64,000 nt of DNA from Streptomyces humicola (GCF_024436035.1 NZ_JANFNG010000011.1:1-64000); one strand, 5' to 3'; positions 43,190 to 51,506 are shown, numbered from the stretch's first letter. The notes: generated by a model from the letters alone, not told the origin. Made by a program: numbers and translations.

Positions 43190-43354
43190 CGAGACGGATC
43201 CTCCAGTGCGTGATGGGACTCGGGGGCCGGCCGGCCACCGACACGGGCACGAAGACCTTGTCCGCCGAGGGGCCCCGGCCGGTGTCCTGTGCCCTACGAA
43301 TCCGGTAACACTGCGCGAACGGCTCAGTCCGTGAACGGCTCGGCCTTCGGCCGC

Positions 43355-43567
43355 TCAGTGCTGGAAGAGCCTGAGGCCGGTGCGTACCAGAGTGATGCCG
43401 TGTTCGCGGCAGGTCTGCTCGACTTCGCCGGACCTGATCGACCCGCCCGGCTCGGCGATCCGCTCGACGCCGTGGCGGCGGCCGTGGTCGACGTTGTCGC
43501 GGAACGGCAGCGCGCCCTCGGAGACGGAGGCGACGTTGGAGAGCCTGCCCCGCCACTGCGCCCGCTG
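43355..43567 (-). pseudogene. C-terminal fragment of PurH (AICAR transformylase)
   Basis: About 70 residues contain ASVSEGALPFRDNVDHGRRH and EPGGSIRSGEVEQTCREHGI, ending TLVRTGLRLFQH and stop. This closely resembles the C-terminus of AICAR formyltransferase/IMP cyclohydrolase (family: PFRDNVD...QPGGSxRDxEV...TGxRHFRH). The catalytic bulk is absent and no start is appropriate. It is a relic on the edge of the CBS/USP island. The remaining sequence of 43190-43740 is non-coding apart from the palindromes below. Confidence 0.7.
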
Positions 43568-43628
43568 AACGGGCGTCAGCGGCCTGTCCGGGATGCGGGC
43601 GGGCCAGGGGCGGGACGACGATGTGAGA

Positions 43629-43663
43629 GGGACCAATGGTCCCGGCACGGGCCCGGCCGTCCC
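43629..43663. promoter_or_regulatory. tandem DosR/DevR-like boxes upstream of the first CBS gene
   Basis: GGGACCAATGGTCCC (43629-43643) and GGGCCCGGCCGTCCC (43649-43663) start exactly 20 bases apart, two helical turns. They end 77 bases before the first CBS-BON gene. The halves GGGAC/GTCCC match the M. tuberculosis DosR box core, though the spacer here is five rather than four. Candidate targets of the DevR-like regulator at 47.0 kb. Confidence 0.45.
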
Positions 43664-43740
43664 TATGCCGGCCGTCCCGGTCGGGGCACCGTGGGAGCCG
43701 AGCGCTCGTGAGCGTCCCGCAGTCGTGAAGGGACTGGATC

Positions 43741-44436
43741 ATGCATCACCGGACAGTCGCAGACCTCATGACGCACATGGTGGTGCGCGTGCACCGCACG
43801 ACCCCGTTCAAGGAGATCGCCGAGTTGCTCGACGAGCACGACATCACGGCCGTCCCCGTCGTGGACGCCGGCGACCAGCCGGTGGGCATCGTCTCCGAGG
43901 CCGATCTGCTGCGAAAGGAAACCGGCAGGCCCGACCCCTCCGGTCGCATCAGTCCGACGCCCCAACAGCCGCATGAGCGCGCCACGTTCGAGGCGACGAC
44001 GGCCGAGGGCCTGATGTCGAGCCCGGTGGTGTGCGCGCGCCCCGAGTGGAACGTGGTCGAGGCCGCCCGCGTGATGCAGGACCGCGGTGTCAAACGGCTT
44101 CCCGTGGTGGACGAGATGGGACGTCTGGTGGGCATCGTCAGCCGCAGTGACCTGATGCGGGTCTTCCTGCGCCGGGACAGCGCGATCCGCGACGAGATCA
44201 CCGAGGACGTCGTGGTGCGCACGCTGCGCGAATCGCCCTCGGCGGTCCATGTCGAGGTGAAGAACGGCCAGGTCACGCTCGGCGGCAGCGTGGCGCGCCG
44301 CAGCCTGGTCCCGGTCCTGGTGCGGCTGTGCCAGAGCGTGGACGGCGTCGTACGCGTCGAGGAGCACCTGGGGTACGAGCGCGACGACCTCGGCGAGACC
44401 GAGGACGTGACGGGCGATGCACACCACCCGGGGTGA
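43741..44436 (+). CDS. CBS-pair protein with C-terminal BON domain
   Basis: This 231-residue protein has two CBS motifs (TVADLMTHMVVRVHRTTPFK; GLMSSPVVCARPEWNVVEAA, then VKRLPVVDEMGRLVGIVSRS) and a BON domain near residues 160-215 (AVHVEVKNGQVTLGGSVARR). CBS pairs bind adenine nucleotides; BON domains bind lipid or membrane. GAAGGGA before the ATG supports the start. It is 98 bases from a second, homologous gene, and candidate regulator boxes lie upstream. Confidence 0.88.
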   Translation: MHHRTVADLMTHMVVRVHRTTPFKEIAELLDEHDITAVPVVDAGDQPVGIVSEADLLRKETGRPDPSGRISPTPQQPHERATFEATTAEGLMSSPVVCARPEWNVVEAARVMQDRGVKRLPVVDEMGRLVGIVSRSDLMRVFLRRDSAIRDEITEDVVVRTLRESPSAVHVEVKNGQVTLGGSVARRSLVPVLVRLCQSVDGVVRVEEHLGYERDDLGETEDVTGDAHHPG

Positions 44437-44534
44437 CAGCGGGGACGGGCGGACTCCTGCGGCTTGGCCGGGCGTTGGAGACCACTGTCTGCGAACTCCT
44501 CGTCGGGGCGCCGCTGGAAGGAGGGCTGGTGGCC

Positions 44535-45182
44535 ATGGCACACTGCACGGTCGACGAGGTGATGACGCGTTCGCCGGTGACCGTCACTCCCGATGCGCCG
44601 GTCAAGTCCGTCGTCGCCGCGCTCACCAAGCACGGTGTCACTGCGGTACCCGTAGTCGGCGCGGACGGACGGCCGCTGGGGATCGTCTCCGAGGCCGACC
44701 TGATGGTCAAGGAGTCGCTGCGGTCCGGCCCCGGAGGGGAGACCGCCGCGCAGGTCATGTCGACCCCGGTGTTCACGGCCAGGCCCGAGATGGCGGTGCC
44801 GGAGGCGGCCCGGGTGATGGAGCGCCATCACGTCAAGCGGCTGCCCGTGGTGGACGAGGAGGGCCGCCTGGTGGGCATCGTCAGCCGTACCGATCTGCTG
44901 AGCGTCTTCCTGCGGGACGACGAGGCCATCGGGGCCGAGATCCTGCATGACGACGTCTTCTTCGGCATCCTGTGGGCCGACTCCACGGCCCTGCATGTGG
45001 ATGTGGACGACGGCGTGGTCACCCTCACCGGCACTCTGCAACGGCGCAGCACCATCCCGGTCGCCGTGCAGCTGTGCGAGGCGGTCGACGGTGTGGTCGC
45101 CGTCCATGAGCGGCTGGCATGGGTGCAGGACGACACCGCGTTGCGGGAGCCGGCGGGACCCGTCGACGGCACCCGCGCGTGA
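44535..45182 (+). CDS. CBS-pair protein with C-terminal BON domain (second copy)
   Basis: This 215-residue protein has the same architecture as its neighbour: HCTVDEVMTRSPVTVTPDAP and the second CBS half with VKRLPVVDEEGRLVGIVSRT, then a BON-like segment (LHVDVDDGVVTLTGTLQRRS). ATG at 44535 has GGAGG upstream; an in-frame GTG two codons earlier is possible. It is the second gene of a same-strand pair and convergent with the hypoxic-response CBS gene. Confidence 0.86.
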   Translation: MAHCTVDEVMTRSPVTVTPDAPVKSVVAALTKHGVTAVPVVGADGRPLGIVSEADLMVKESLRSGPGGETAAQVMSTPVFTARPEMAVPEAARVMERHHVKRLPVVDEEGRLVGIVSRTDLLSVFLRDDEAIGAEILHDDVFFGILWADSTALHVDVDDGVVTLTGTLQRRSTIPVAVQLCEAVDGVVAVHERLAWVQDDTALREPAGPVDGTRA

Positions 45183-45215
45183 CGTGCGTTGGTTTTGCCA
45201 CCTGCATCCGCACCG

Positions 45216-45665
45216 TCAGTCGTACCCGCAGCCGACGCCCGCGGGAGGCTCCCGCAGCACACTCCACGCGACCGGCCCGAGCAGATCGGCCATTCGCTGG
45301 AAGAGGTCCATCAGCACGTCGTCGAGGGAGAGCACGCCGACGAGCCGGCTGCCGTCGAGCACCGGCAGCCGGCGGATCGCGGCCCTGCGGAAGCGGCGGT
45401 AGGCGGCGTCGATGCCCTCGTTCACGTCGAGCGTGGTCACGGGCGCCGACATCACCTCGCGCACCGCCGTCCTCTCCGGATCACGGCCGTGAGCGATCAC
45501 GCGGACCGCCAGGTCGCGGTCGGTGACGATTCCCCGCAGTGCGCCGTCATCGGCGACGAGGACCGCGCCGACGCCGTTCACGTCCATCCGGACCGCGGCC
45601 TCCCGCGCCGACGTCCCCGAAGCGACCACGACCGGCGGTGAGTTCATCAGCTCGGAGATCTTCAC
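45216..45665 (-). CDS. two-CBS protein, Hrp1 (Rv2626c)-like
   Basis: This 149-residue protein has only two CBS motifs (KISELMNSPPVVVASGTSAR; TAVREVMSAPVTTLDVNEGI, IRRLPVLDGSRLVGVLSLDD) and no BON domain, the size and layout of hypoxic response protein 1 of the mycobacterial DosR regulon. GTG at 45665 overlaps the stop of the upstream USP gene (GTGA) and follows GGAGG. It is the third gene of a DUF1876-USP-CBS operon. Confidence 0.87.
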   Translation of the reverse strand: MKISELMNSPPVVVASGTSAREAAVRMDVNGVGAVLVADDGALRGIVTDRDLAVRVIAHGRDPERTAVREVMSAPVTTLDVNEGIDAAYRRFRRAAIRRLPVLDGSRLVGVLSLDDVLMDLFQRMADLLGPVAWSVLREPPAGVGCGYD

Positions 45666-46630
45666 GCCTCCGCCCTCCGTTTCCCGGCGAGCGGAACGGT
45701 GATGACCGGGCACCGCGCGTGGTGCAGTACGCCCTGGCTGACGGAGCCGAGCAGCATCCCCGTGAAACCGCCGAGCCCCCGGGTGCCGACGACGATGCCG
45801 AGTGCGCGCGCCGACTCCTCGCCCAGCACGTGCACGGGGTGGCCGAGCACGACCTCGTGGCCCGCCTTCACAGCCGGGTAGGCGGCCTCGCGCTCCGACA
45901 CCAACTGCGTCAGCTCCGCTTCGAGCATCGCCTCGTGCCCCGCCCGCTCGTCGCGGTTGCGCAGGAACGCCGGATGCCAGACGGAGACCGCCCGCAGCGA
46001 GGCGCCGCGCAGCGCCGCCTCCGCGAAGGCGAAGTCGAGCGCACCCGCCGCTTCGGCGCTGCCGTCGACGCCCACCACGAAGTGCGGTGGCTCTCCCGCC
46101 GTGTGCTCGGGCTCGCGGACCACCACCACGGGGCAGGGCGCGTGGGCGATCACCGGCAGGGCGACCGACGCGGAGGTGAACAGCTCGCGCCCGGTGGACA
46201 GGCGGCGCGAGCCGAGGACGATCAGCGACGCCTCGGGCGCCTGTTCGCGCAGTACCCAGCTCGGCTCGCCCTCCGCGAGCTCCACCGTCACCATCAGCTG
46301 CGGATGGCGGTCCTCGACGTAGGCGACCGCGTCGCCCAGCGCCAGCTCGCCGGCCTCGTGCAGCGAGCGGTTCCACTGCTCCCAGGAGGGGAGCAGATCG
46401 GCCTGGGTGACCCGGACGGTCGGCAGGCCCTGCGCGTAGACGATGCGCAGCGGCAGGCCGCGCCGGTCGGCCTCGTCGGCCGCCCAGTCCAGCGCCCACC
46501 GGTGGGAGGGGTTCGGGTCGAGCCCGACCACGACCGGGCGCGGGCCTTCGCGGGCGCGGCCGGGACGGGGGATCCAGGCGGTGGTCCGCGGTGCGGTCTC
46601 AGGGACCTGCGGGGCCTGCGGGCTTGTCAT
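45662..46630 (-). CDS. tandem-domain universal stress protein
   Basis: This 322-residue protein has two UspA domains. Domain 1 begins RPVVVGLDPNPSHRWALDWA; domain 2 has the ATP-binding ending GTRGLGGFTGMLLGSVSQGV, then a CPVITV strand. Such double USPs (Rv2623-like) bind ATP and are induced in dormancy. It is preceded by the DUF1876 gene (ATGA overlap) and followed by the CBS gene (GTGA overlap), so it is translationally coupled on both sides. Confidence 0.9.
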   Translation of the reverse strand: MTSPQAPQVPETAPRTTAWIPRPGRAREGPRPVVVGLDPNPSHRWALDWAADEADRRGLPLRIVYAQGLPTVRVTQADLLPSWEQWNRSLHEAGELALGDAVAYVEDRHPQLMVTVELAEGEPSWVLREQAPEASLIVLGSRRLSTGRELFTSASVALPVIAHAPCPVVVVREPEHTAGEPPHFVVGVDGSAEAAGALDFAFAEAALRGASLRAVSVWHPAFLRNRDERAGHEAMLEAELTQLVSEREAAYPAVKAGHEVVLGHPVHVLGEESARALGIVVGTRGLGGFTGMLLGSVSQGVLHHARCPVITVPLAGKRRAEA

Positions 46631-46872
46631 GGGTCGAGTCCCTCGACGTCCTCCGCGGCCGTGCGGATGAGCTGGCGGCCGAGGTCCGCGAGGGCGCGGC
46701 CGGCGGCCAGTTCGTCACCGATCTCGGGAACCTGCAGGTCGTGCGGGCTGATCCGGGCGGTGCCGTGACCGGCGAGATGAGAGGTATTGGTGTCCAGGGT
46801 CACCCTGGCCTTGGTGACGTCATCCTCCTCGAAGAGAAACACGTTCGCCTTCCACTCGGCGACGTGTGTCAT
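46627..46872 (-). CDS. DUF1876 (Rv2632c-like) small protein
   Basis: This 81-residue protein has the DUF1876 features THVAEWKANVFLFEEDDVTK, ARVTLDTNTSHLAGHGTARI and a helical end IGDELAAGRALADLGRQLIR. The mycobacterial relative Rv2632c/Rv1738 family is stress-induced and has an HPF-like fold. AGGAGGT before the ATG and the ATGA overlap with the USP stop make it the first gene of a DUF1876-USP-CBS operon. A candidate DevR box lies at 46950-46963. Confidence 0.87.
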   Translation of the reverse strand: MTHVAEWKANVFLFEEDDVTKARVTLDTNTSHLAGHGTARISPHDLQVPEIGDELAAGRALADLGRQLIRTAAEDVEGLDP

Positions 46873-46949
46873 CGCTGCCACCTCCTGTGTCACCCCCGTA
46901 CATCGCTTCTCACCACTCACTGTGCCGCAGGTGCAGCGGCGGGCGCCGT

Positions 46950-46963
46950 GGGCCGAACGTCCC
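46950..46963. promoter_or_regulatory. candidate DevR/DosR-like box upstream of the DUF1876-USP-CBS operon
   Basis: GGGCCGAACGTCCC fits GGGnC-n4-GnCCC. It lies 78 bases upstream of the operon start and 37 bases beyond the response-regulator stop. Confidence 0.4.
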
Positions 46964-46999
46964 CCGCGGTGTCCGGACGGCCCCCAAAGGCCTGGTGCA

Positions 47000-47725
47000 T
47001 CAGTGCGCCGTGTGCGGGTCGTGGTGGTGGTGCTCCGCGTCGTGGTCGCCGCCCGCCCGCACCGCTTCGGTGGCGATGACGGCGGCCTGGATGCGGCGTT
47101 CGACGCCGAGTTTGGACAACAGCCGGGAGATGTGGTTCTTGATCGTCTTCTCGGAGAGATACAGCCGCTTGCCGATCTGCCGATTGGTCAGCCCCTCGCC
47201 GATCAGGACGAGGATCTCCCGCTCGCGCGCGGTCAGCCCGGCAAGCATCGTGTCCTCCTGCTCCTCGTGGCCGTCCTCGCGCAGGCTGTTCATCAGCCTG
47301 GCCGTCGTCGCCGGGTCGAGCATCGACTGCCCCGAGGCGACCGTGCGTACCGCGGAGACCAGGTCGGAGCCCTTGATCTGCTTGAGCACATAGCCGGCGG
47401 CACCGGCCATGATCGCGTCGAGCAGGGCGTCGTCGTCGTCGAACGAAGTGAGCATCAGGCACGCGAGTTCCGGCATGCGGGAGCGCAGCTCACGGCAGAC
47501 GGTGATGCCGTCCCCGTCCGGCAGCCGCACGTCGAGGACGGCCACATCGGGCCGCAGCGCGGGGCCGCGTGCCAGGGCGTGATCCATCGTCCCGGCCTCA
47601 CCGACGACCTCGATGTCGGGCTCGGCGTCCAACAGATCGTGCACACCTCGCCGTACGACCTCGTGATCGTCGACCAGGAAGACCCGGATCGGCGTCCCCG
47701 ATGAGAAACCGTGCGCTTCCGCCAT
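47000..47725 (-). CDS. DevR/DosR-like (OsdR-like) NarL-family response regulator
   Basis: This 241-residue two-component regulator has a receiver with acidic D19/D20 ([20 protein letters not shown]), phospho-acceptor D65 ([13 protein letters not shown]) and LTSF and GYVLKQ signature positions. The LuxR-type HTH has [20 protein letters not shown] then [20 protein letters not shown]. The segment EKTxKNxxSRLLxKLGxERRxQAAV is nearly that of mycobacterial DosR. A His-rich tail ([15 protein letters not shown]) is extra. No histidine kinase gene is next to it in the window. It probably regulates the surrounding stress genes and itself. Confidence 0.9.
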   Translation of the reverse strand: MAEAHGFSSGTPIRVFLVDDHEVVRRGVHDLLDAEPDIEVVGEAGTMDHALARGPALRPDVAVLDVRLPDGDGITVCRELRSRMPELACLMLTSFDDDDALLDAIMAGAAGYVLKQIKGSDLVSAVRTVASGQSMLDPATTARLMNSLREDGHEEQEDTMLAGLTAREREILVLIGEGLTNRQIGKRLYLSEKTIKNHISRLLSKLGVERRIQAAVIATEAVRAGGDHDAEHHHHDPHTAH

Positions 47726-47800
47726 GACGGCCCCTAGATCCTCGGTCCCTCCACAAGGGTCCTCTACTCGAAGCCTCCCCCTTGCCGTTGCCCGGTACAT

Positions 47801-47814
47801 GGGCCGAACGGGCC
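47801..47814. promoter_or_regulatory. candidate autoregulatory DevR-like site
   Basis: GGGCCGAACGGGCC lies 76 bases upstream of the response-regulator start. It shares GGGCCGAACG with the box at 46950 but its right half is imperfect, so it is a weak site. Confidence 0.3.
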
Positions 47815-47839
47815 ATTGCGCCGCGGGCGCGACCGCCGG

Positions 47840-48349
47840 TCAGCGCGCCACGGGGAATCCGTTCGTGGACGGGCCCACGGGACCGTGATCCGCCAGCGCC
47901 TGGACGAGGGCGGCCCGCGTGACGACGCCCACCACCGTGCCGTGCTCTCCGATGACGGGGAGCGCGTCCACGTCGTGCGTGGTCAGCAGCTGTGCGATGG
48001 TGGTGATCCGGGTGCCCGGCATCAGCATGGGACGGTCCAGACCGGTGACTTCCTTGACGTAGCGCCGCTGGAGGGCCTTCTCGTCGACCGGGGAGGTGGC
48101 GACCAGATGACGGTCCGACAGCAGCCCGCGGTAGTGGCGCTGATCGTCGACGACGACGAGATGGCGGGTGTGATGCGTCAGCAGCCGTATCACCGCCTCC
48201 CACAGTGTCGCTTCCTGCGTGATGTTCGCTCCGGCCGGGCCGAACGGGTTCACCGTGCCGATCAGGTCCTTCGCGGTCAGCCCGGCGAGCGCCTCGGGCC
48301 GATGGGCGTAGGGAACCCGCACACGGCGGGGGTTCGCGGTCGTGGCCAT
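47840..48349 (-). CDS. CBS-pair protein
   Basis: This 169-residue protein has two CBS halves (ITQEATLWEAVIRLLTHHTR, HLVVVDDQRHYRGLLSDRHL; TIAQLLTTHDVDALPVIGEH) and no BON domain. The N-terminus (RRVRVPYAHRPEALAGLTAK) is unique to it. It is divergent from the USP gene at 48622, with candidate regulator boxes in between, and lies upstream of the response regulator on the same strand with 114 bases between. Confidence 0.82.
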   Translation of the reverse strand: MATTANPRRVRVPYAHRPEALAGLTAKDLIGTVNPFGPAGANITQEATLWEAVIRLLTHHTRHLVVVDDQRHYRGLLSDRHLVATSPVDEKALQRRYVKEVTGLDRPMLMPGTRITTIAQLLTTHDVDALPVIGEHGTVVGVVTRAALVQALADHGPVGPSTNGFPVAR

Positions 48350-48408
48350 GGCAGATGCCTCCTGTGTCGGTCCGTGGCACTCCCATCACCGTTGCTCCGC
48401 CGCGAAGC

Positions 48409-48451
48409 GGGACGAATGGGCTCAAGGGGCAGGCTCGGGGCCATCCGGCCC
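48409..48451. promoter_or_regulatory. candidate DevR-like boxes in a divergent promoter region
   Basis: GGGACGAATGGGCT (48409-48422, imperfect) and GGGCCATCCGGCCC (48438-48451, fits GGGnC-n4-GnCCC) lie between the divergent CBS and USP genes. A GGTCCC-n5-GGGACC inverted arrangement follows at 48470-48486. Confidence 0.4.
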
Positions 48452-48621
48452 TATCCGCCCTGGCCTGTCGGTCCCGCGGCGGGACCTGTGGCCCGCGCGC
48501 CGTTCCTGGTGGAGCGCCAGGCTGGAATCCAGCGGAACACCCCGCGTGGAGCGATTGCCGCGTACGAGCTGATGCCAGCTGTACGACCTGCGCGAGCTGT
48601 GCGACCTGGAGGTGCGTACCG

Positions 48622-49491
48622 ATGGACCGTCCTGTCACCGCCGGCCTGAACGGTTCACCCGAGAGCGTCGCCGCCGCCCACTGGGCGGCCCGTGAAGCCG
48701 AGCTGCGCGGCCTGCCGTTGCGCCTGGTCTACGCCTGGGAGTGGCTGCCCAAGCGCCTGCCGCCGACACCATCCGAGCCCGTCTTCGAGCGGCCCTGGCC
48801 CGACCGCATGATGGGCGAGGTCGTCAAGGACATCGGATCGCACCATCCGCAGCTGAAGGTCATGGTCGAGCAGATCGAGAACCTGCCGGCCCCGGCGCTG
48901 CTCGACGCCGCCCAGGAGTCCGAGCTGCTCGCGCTGGGATCGCGCGGTCTCGGCACCATCGCCGGGTTCCTCGCTGGCTCGGTTTCGCTGGCCGTCGTGG
49001 CGCGGGCCGAGCGTCCCGTCGTCCTGGTGCGTGCCGACGGCGACCGTGAGGCGTCGCAGGCGGTGCGTGAGATCGTCGTCGGGGTCGACCTGGGCCACCC
49101 GTGCGAACCGGTGCTCGAATTCGCCTTCGACATCGCCACCGTCCACAAGGCGACGGTGCGCGCCGTGCACGCCTGGCACTCCCCGCCCAGCTACGGCTAC
49201 GTCGCCGGCGGTGTGGACGTGGACGCGTACACCCTGATCGAGAACGACGAACGCAACTCGCTCGCGGCGGCGCTCAAGCCCTGGCGTGAGAAGCACCCCT
49301 CTCTCGCGGTGCACGAGCAGCTGGTCGCCGACCGGCCCGCACAGCACCTCGTCGAGGCGGCCTCCGGCGCCGTGCTGCTGGTCGTGGGACGCCGTGCGGC
49401 GCGGCCGCCGATGGGCACACGGCTGGGCGCGGCGGCGCACTCGGTGCTGCACCATGCGCCGTGCCCCGTCGTCATCGTCCCGCACGACTGA
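48622..49491 (+). CDS. tandem-domain universal stress protein
   Basis: This 289-residue double-USP protein has GSRGLGTIAGFLAGSVSLAV then VVLV in domain 1 and GRRAARPPMGTRLGAAAHSV in domain 2, whose nucleotide loop is less canonical. GGAGG before the ATG at 48622 supports the start. It is followed by the OsmC gene on the same strand, 55 bases away. Part of the island of dormancy-type genes. Confidence 0.88.
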   Translation: MDRPVTAGLNGSPESVAAAHWAAREAELRGLPLRLVYAWEWLPKRLPPTPSEPVFERPWPDRMMGEVVKDIGSHHPQLKVMVEQIENLPAPALLDAAQESELLALGSRGLGTIAGFLAGSVSLAVVARAERPVVLVRADGDREASQAVREIVVGVDLGHPCEPVLEFAFDIATVHKATVRAVHAWHSPPSYGYVAGGVDVDAYTLIENDERNSLAAALKPWREKHPSLAVHEQLVADRPAQHLVEAASGAVLLVVGRRAARPPMGTRLGAAAHSVLHHAPCPVVIVPHD

Positions 49492-49546
49492 AGCACGACG
49501 ACGGAACACGACGGAACGGAAACGACGGAACCGGGAGGCGGTGCGC

Positions 49547-50023
49547 ATGCCGCGGACATCATCCGGCCGGGCACTGCAAGCGGATCAGCGGGAGCCTGCG
49601 GACAACCGCCACGTCACGGTCGAGCACGCCGCCGGCGATCTGTACCGGATCGCTGTCCGGGGCCACGAGCTGTGGGCCGACCACCCGGGGGTCTCCGGCG
49701 GCGATGGCGATCTCGCCCCGACGCCGACCGAGCTGTTCGTCGCTTCGCTCGCCTCATGCACGGCCTTCTACGCGGGCCGCTACCTCACGCGGCACGGCCT
49801 GGACCGCGCCGGGCTGCGCGTCGACGCCGAGTTCACGATGGCCGGCGACCGCCCGGCGCGTGTCCGGGGCGTGATGCTGCGCGTCACCGTCCCGCGAGAA
49901 CTGAACCCCATGCAGCAGCGCGCCCTGGCAGCGGTCGTCGACCATTGCACGGTCCACAACACGCTGCGGCACCCGCCTCAGGTCGGCATCACCATCGCCG
50001 CCGCCAGGCCCCTGCGCAGGTAG
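49547..50023 (+). CDS. OsmC family peroxiredoxin-like protein
   Basis: This 158-residue OsmC/Ohr-fold protein has the region TPTELFVASLASCTAFYAGR with the first redox cysteine and DHCTVHNTLRHPPQVGI with the second, the two-cysteine hydroperoxide-reduction pattern. It is likely protective against organic peroxides. ATG at 49547 follows GGGAGG; an in-frame GTG two codons upstream is too close to it. It is downstream of the USP gene. Confidence 0.87.
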   Translation: MPRTSSGRALQADQREPADNRHVTVEHAAGDLYRIAVRGHELWADHPGVSGGDGDLAPTPTELFVASLASCTAFYAGRYLTRHGLDRAGLRVDAEFTMAGDRPARVRGVMLRVTVPRELNPMQQRALAAVVDHCTVHNTLRHPPQVGITIAAARPLRR

Positions 50024-50049
50024 CCGGTCGTTACAGCCAGTCGTAAGGG

Positions 50050-50751
50050 TCACAGCGACGGTTGTCGCCGTGTGGCGGTGAGCCGGCATTCGACGTCGAC
50101 GACGCCTTCCACGGCGCGGGTGAGCCGGGCGGCGATGGGGATGAGCGAGGCGTCCGGGATAAGGCCGCGCAGGGTGACCGCACCCTCGTCCACCGTCACC
50201 TCCACGGGTGGCGAGGCGTTCGGGAAGAGCAGCCCGATCACGTCGCGGCGCACCTCGTCCCCGATGTCCTGGTCGGTGCGGAGGAAGACCTTCAGCAGGT
50301 CGCTGCGGCTGACGACGCCCGCCAGGTGCCCCTCGGCGTCGATCACCGGCAGCCGCTTGACGCGGCCGTGGGCCATGATGCGCGCGGCCTGGGCGAGGGT
50401 GGCGTCCGCGTGCACGGTGAGCGCAGGGGTGGACATCAGCTCCTCGGCGGTGGTCGCCCCGGCCTTGGCGAGGTCGGCGAGGCGGCTCAGCTGTTCGATG
50501 CGAGAGGGGTCGCTGTCGCGGAACTCCTCCTTCGGCAGCAGGTCGGCCCCGGAGACGACGCCGATGACACGGCCCTCGCCTGCGAGCACGGGCAGGGCGC
50601 TGACCTTCCACTGCTCCATCGTCCGGACGATCTCCTTGAACGAGGCGCTGCGGCCCACGGCGACGACGGTGTGCGTCATGACGTCGGAGACGATGTGCGG
50701 GCTGTGCGGGATCATGTGCCTCATCTCATGGGCGCTGTCCCGCGAGATCAT
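50050..50751 (-). CDS. CBS-pair protein with C-terminal BON domain (third copy)
   Basis: This 233-residue protein has CBS half 1 (IVSDVMTHTVVAVGRSASFK), half 2 (VKRLPVIDAEGHLAGVVSRS) and BON (VEVTVDEGAVTLRGLIPDAS). The ATG start overlaps the stop of the upstream CBS-BON gene (ATGA), so translation is coupled. It is a paralogue of the 43.7 and 44.5 kb genes. Confidence 0.86.
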   Translation of the reverse strand: MISRDSAHEMRHMIPHSPHIVSDVMTHTVVAVGRSASFKEIVRTMEQWKVSALPVLAGEGRVIGVVSGADLLPKEEFRDSDPSRIEQLSRLADLAKAGATTAEELMSTPALTVHADATLAQAARIMAHGRVKRLPVIDAEGHLAGVVSRSDLLKVFLRTDQDIGDEVRRDVIGLLFPNASPPVEVTVDEGAVTLRGLIPDASLIPIAARLTRAVEGVVDVECRLTATRRQPSL

Positions 50752-51497
50752 GCGAGATCATGGGGTGAGTTGGGCGCCGGAGCGGGTTCCGGACGCTCCC
50801 TGGAGTCGTCGAACCGGAAGGTGAGCCGGTCGACGACCGCGATGACCCCATCCACCCGAGCCGAAAGGCGCAGCGCGATGGCGGCCTCGCTGGCGCGTTC
50901 GACACGACCCTCCAGCGTCACCGCGCCGTCGTGGACGGTGACATGGACGGCGGCCGGCGTGAGCCCCAGCGTCCGTTCCAGCACCCCTCGGATCACCTCG
51001 GTGCGGATCTCGTGGTCGGTGCGGAGGAAGATCTGCAGCAGGTCGCGGCGGGTGACGATGCCGACGAGACGGTTGTCGTCGTCCACCACCGGCAGCCGTT
51101 CGATGCCGTGGCGCACCATGGTGCGGGCCGCCTCCGCCAGGCCGGCCTGCGGGTGCACGGTGATCGCCGGCGCGGACATCAGCCTCTCCGCCGTACGGGC
51201 GCGTTGCTTGGCTGCGCGGACCGCTCCGGCGCGGCCCCGTACCAGGCTGCGCAGCGCCCTGCGGGCGCGGCGCAGGGCAGGGCCGTGCCCGGCCTCGTCC
51301 GCCTCGGAGAGCCGTGCCTGGTACGTCATCAGGTCGGTCTCGGAGATCACACCGGCCACTCGGTCGTCGGGGCCGACGACCGGGACCCCGCTGATCCGGT
51401 ACTCGGCGAGCAGGGAGGCGATGTCCTTGAACGGGGTCGCGAAGCCCACGCGCACCACCTCGGATGTCATGACCTCGGCGACCGTGCGGCGCTCCAT
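50748..51497 (-). CDS. CBS-pair protein with C-terminal BON domain (fourth copy)
   Basis: This 249-residue protein has CBS half 1 (RRTVAEVMTSEVVRVGFATP), a basic insert (RRARRALRSLVRGRAGAVRA) between the halves that its paralogues lack, half 2 (IERLPVVDDDNRLVGIVTRR) and BON (VHVTVHDGAVTLEGRVERAS). The start is the ATG at 51497; no family match extends further upstream. The leader contains repeated SD-like units. It is coupled to the next CBS gene. Confidence 0.86.
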   Translation of the reverse strand: MERRTVAEVMTSEVVRVGFATPFKDIASLLAEYRISGVPVVGPDDRVAGVISETDLMTYQARLSEADEAGHGPALRRARRALRSLVRGRAGAVRAAKQRARTAERLMSAPAITVHPQAGLAEAARTMVRHGIERLPVVDDDNRLVGIVTRRDLLQIFLRTDHEIRTEVIRGVLERTLGLTPAAVHVTVHDGAVTLEGRVERASEAAIALRLSARVDGVIAVVDRLTFRFDDSRERPEPAPAPNSPHDLA

Positions 51498-51506
51498 CGT
51501 CCTCAA

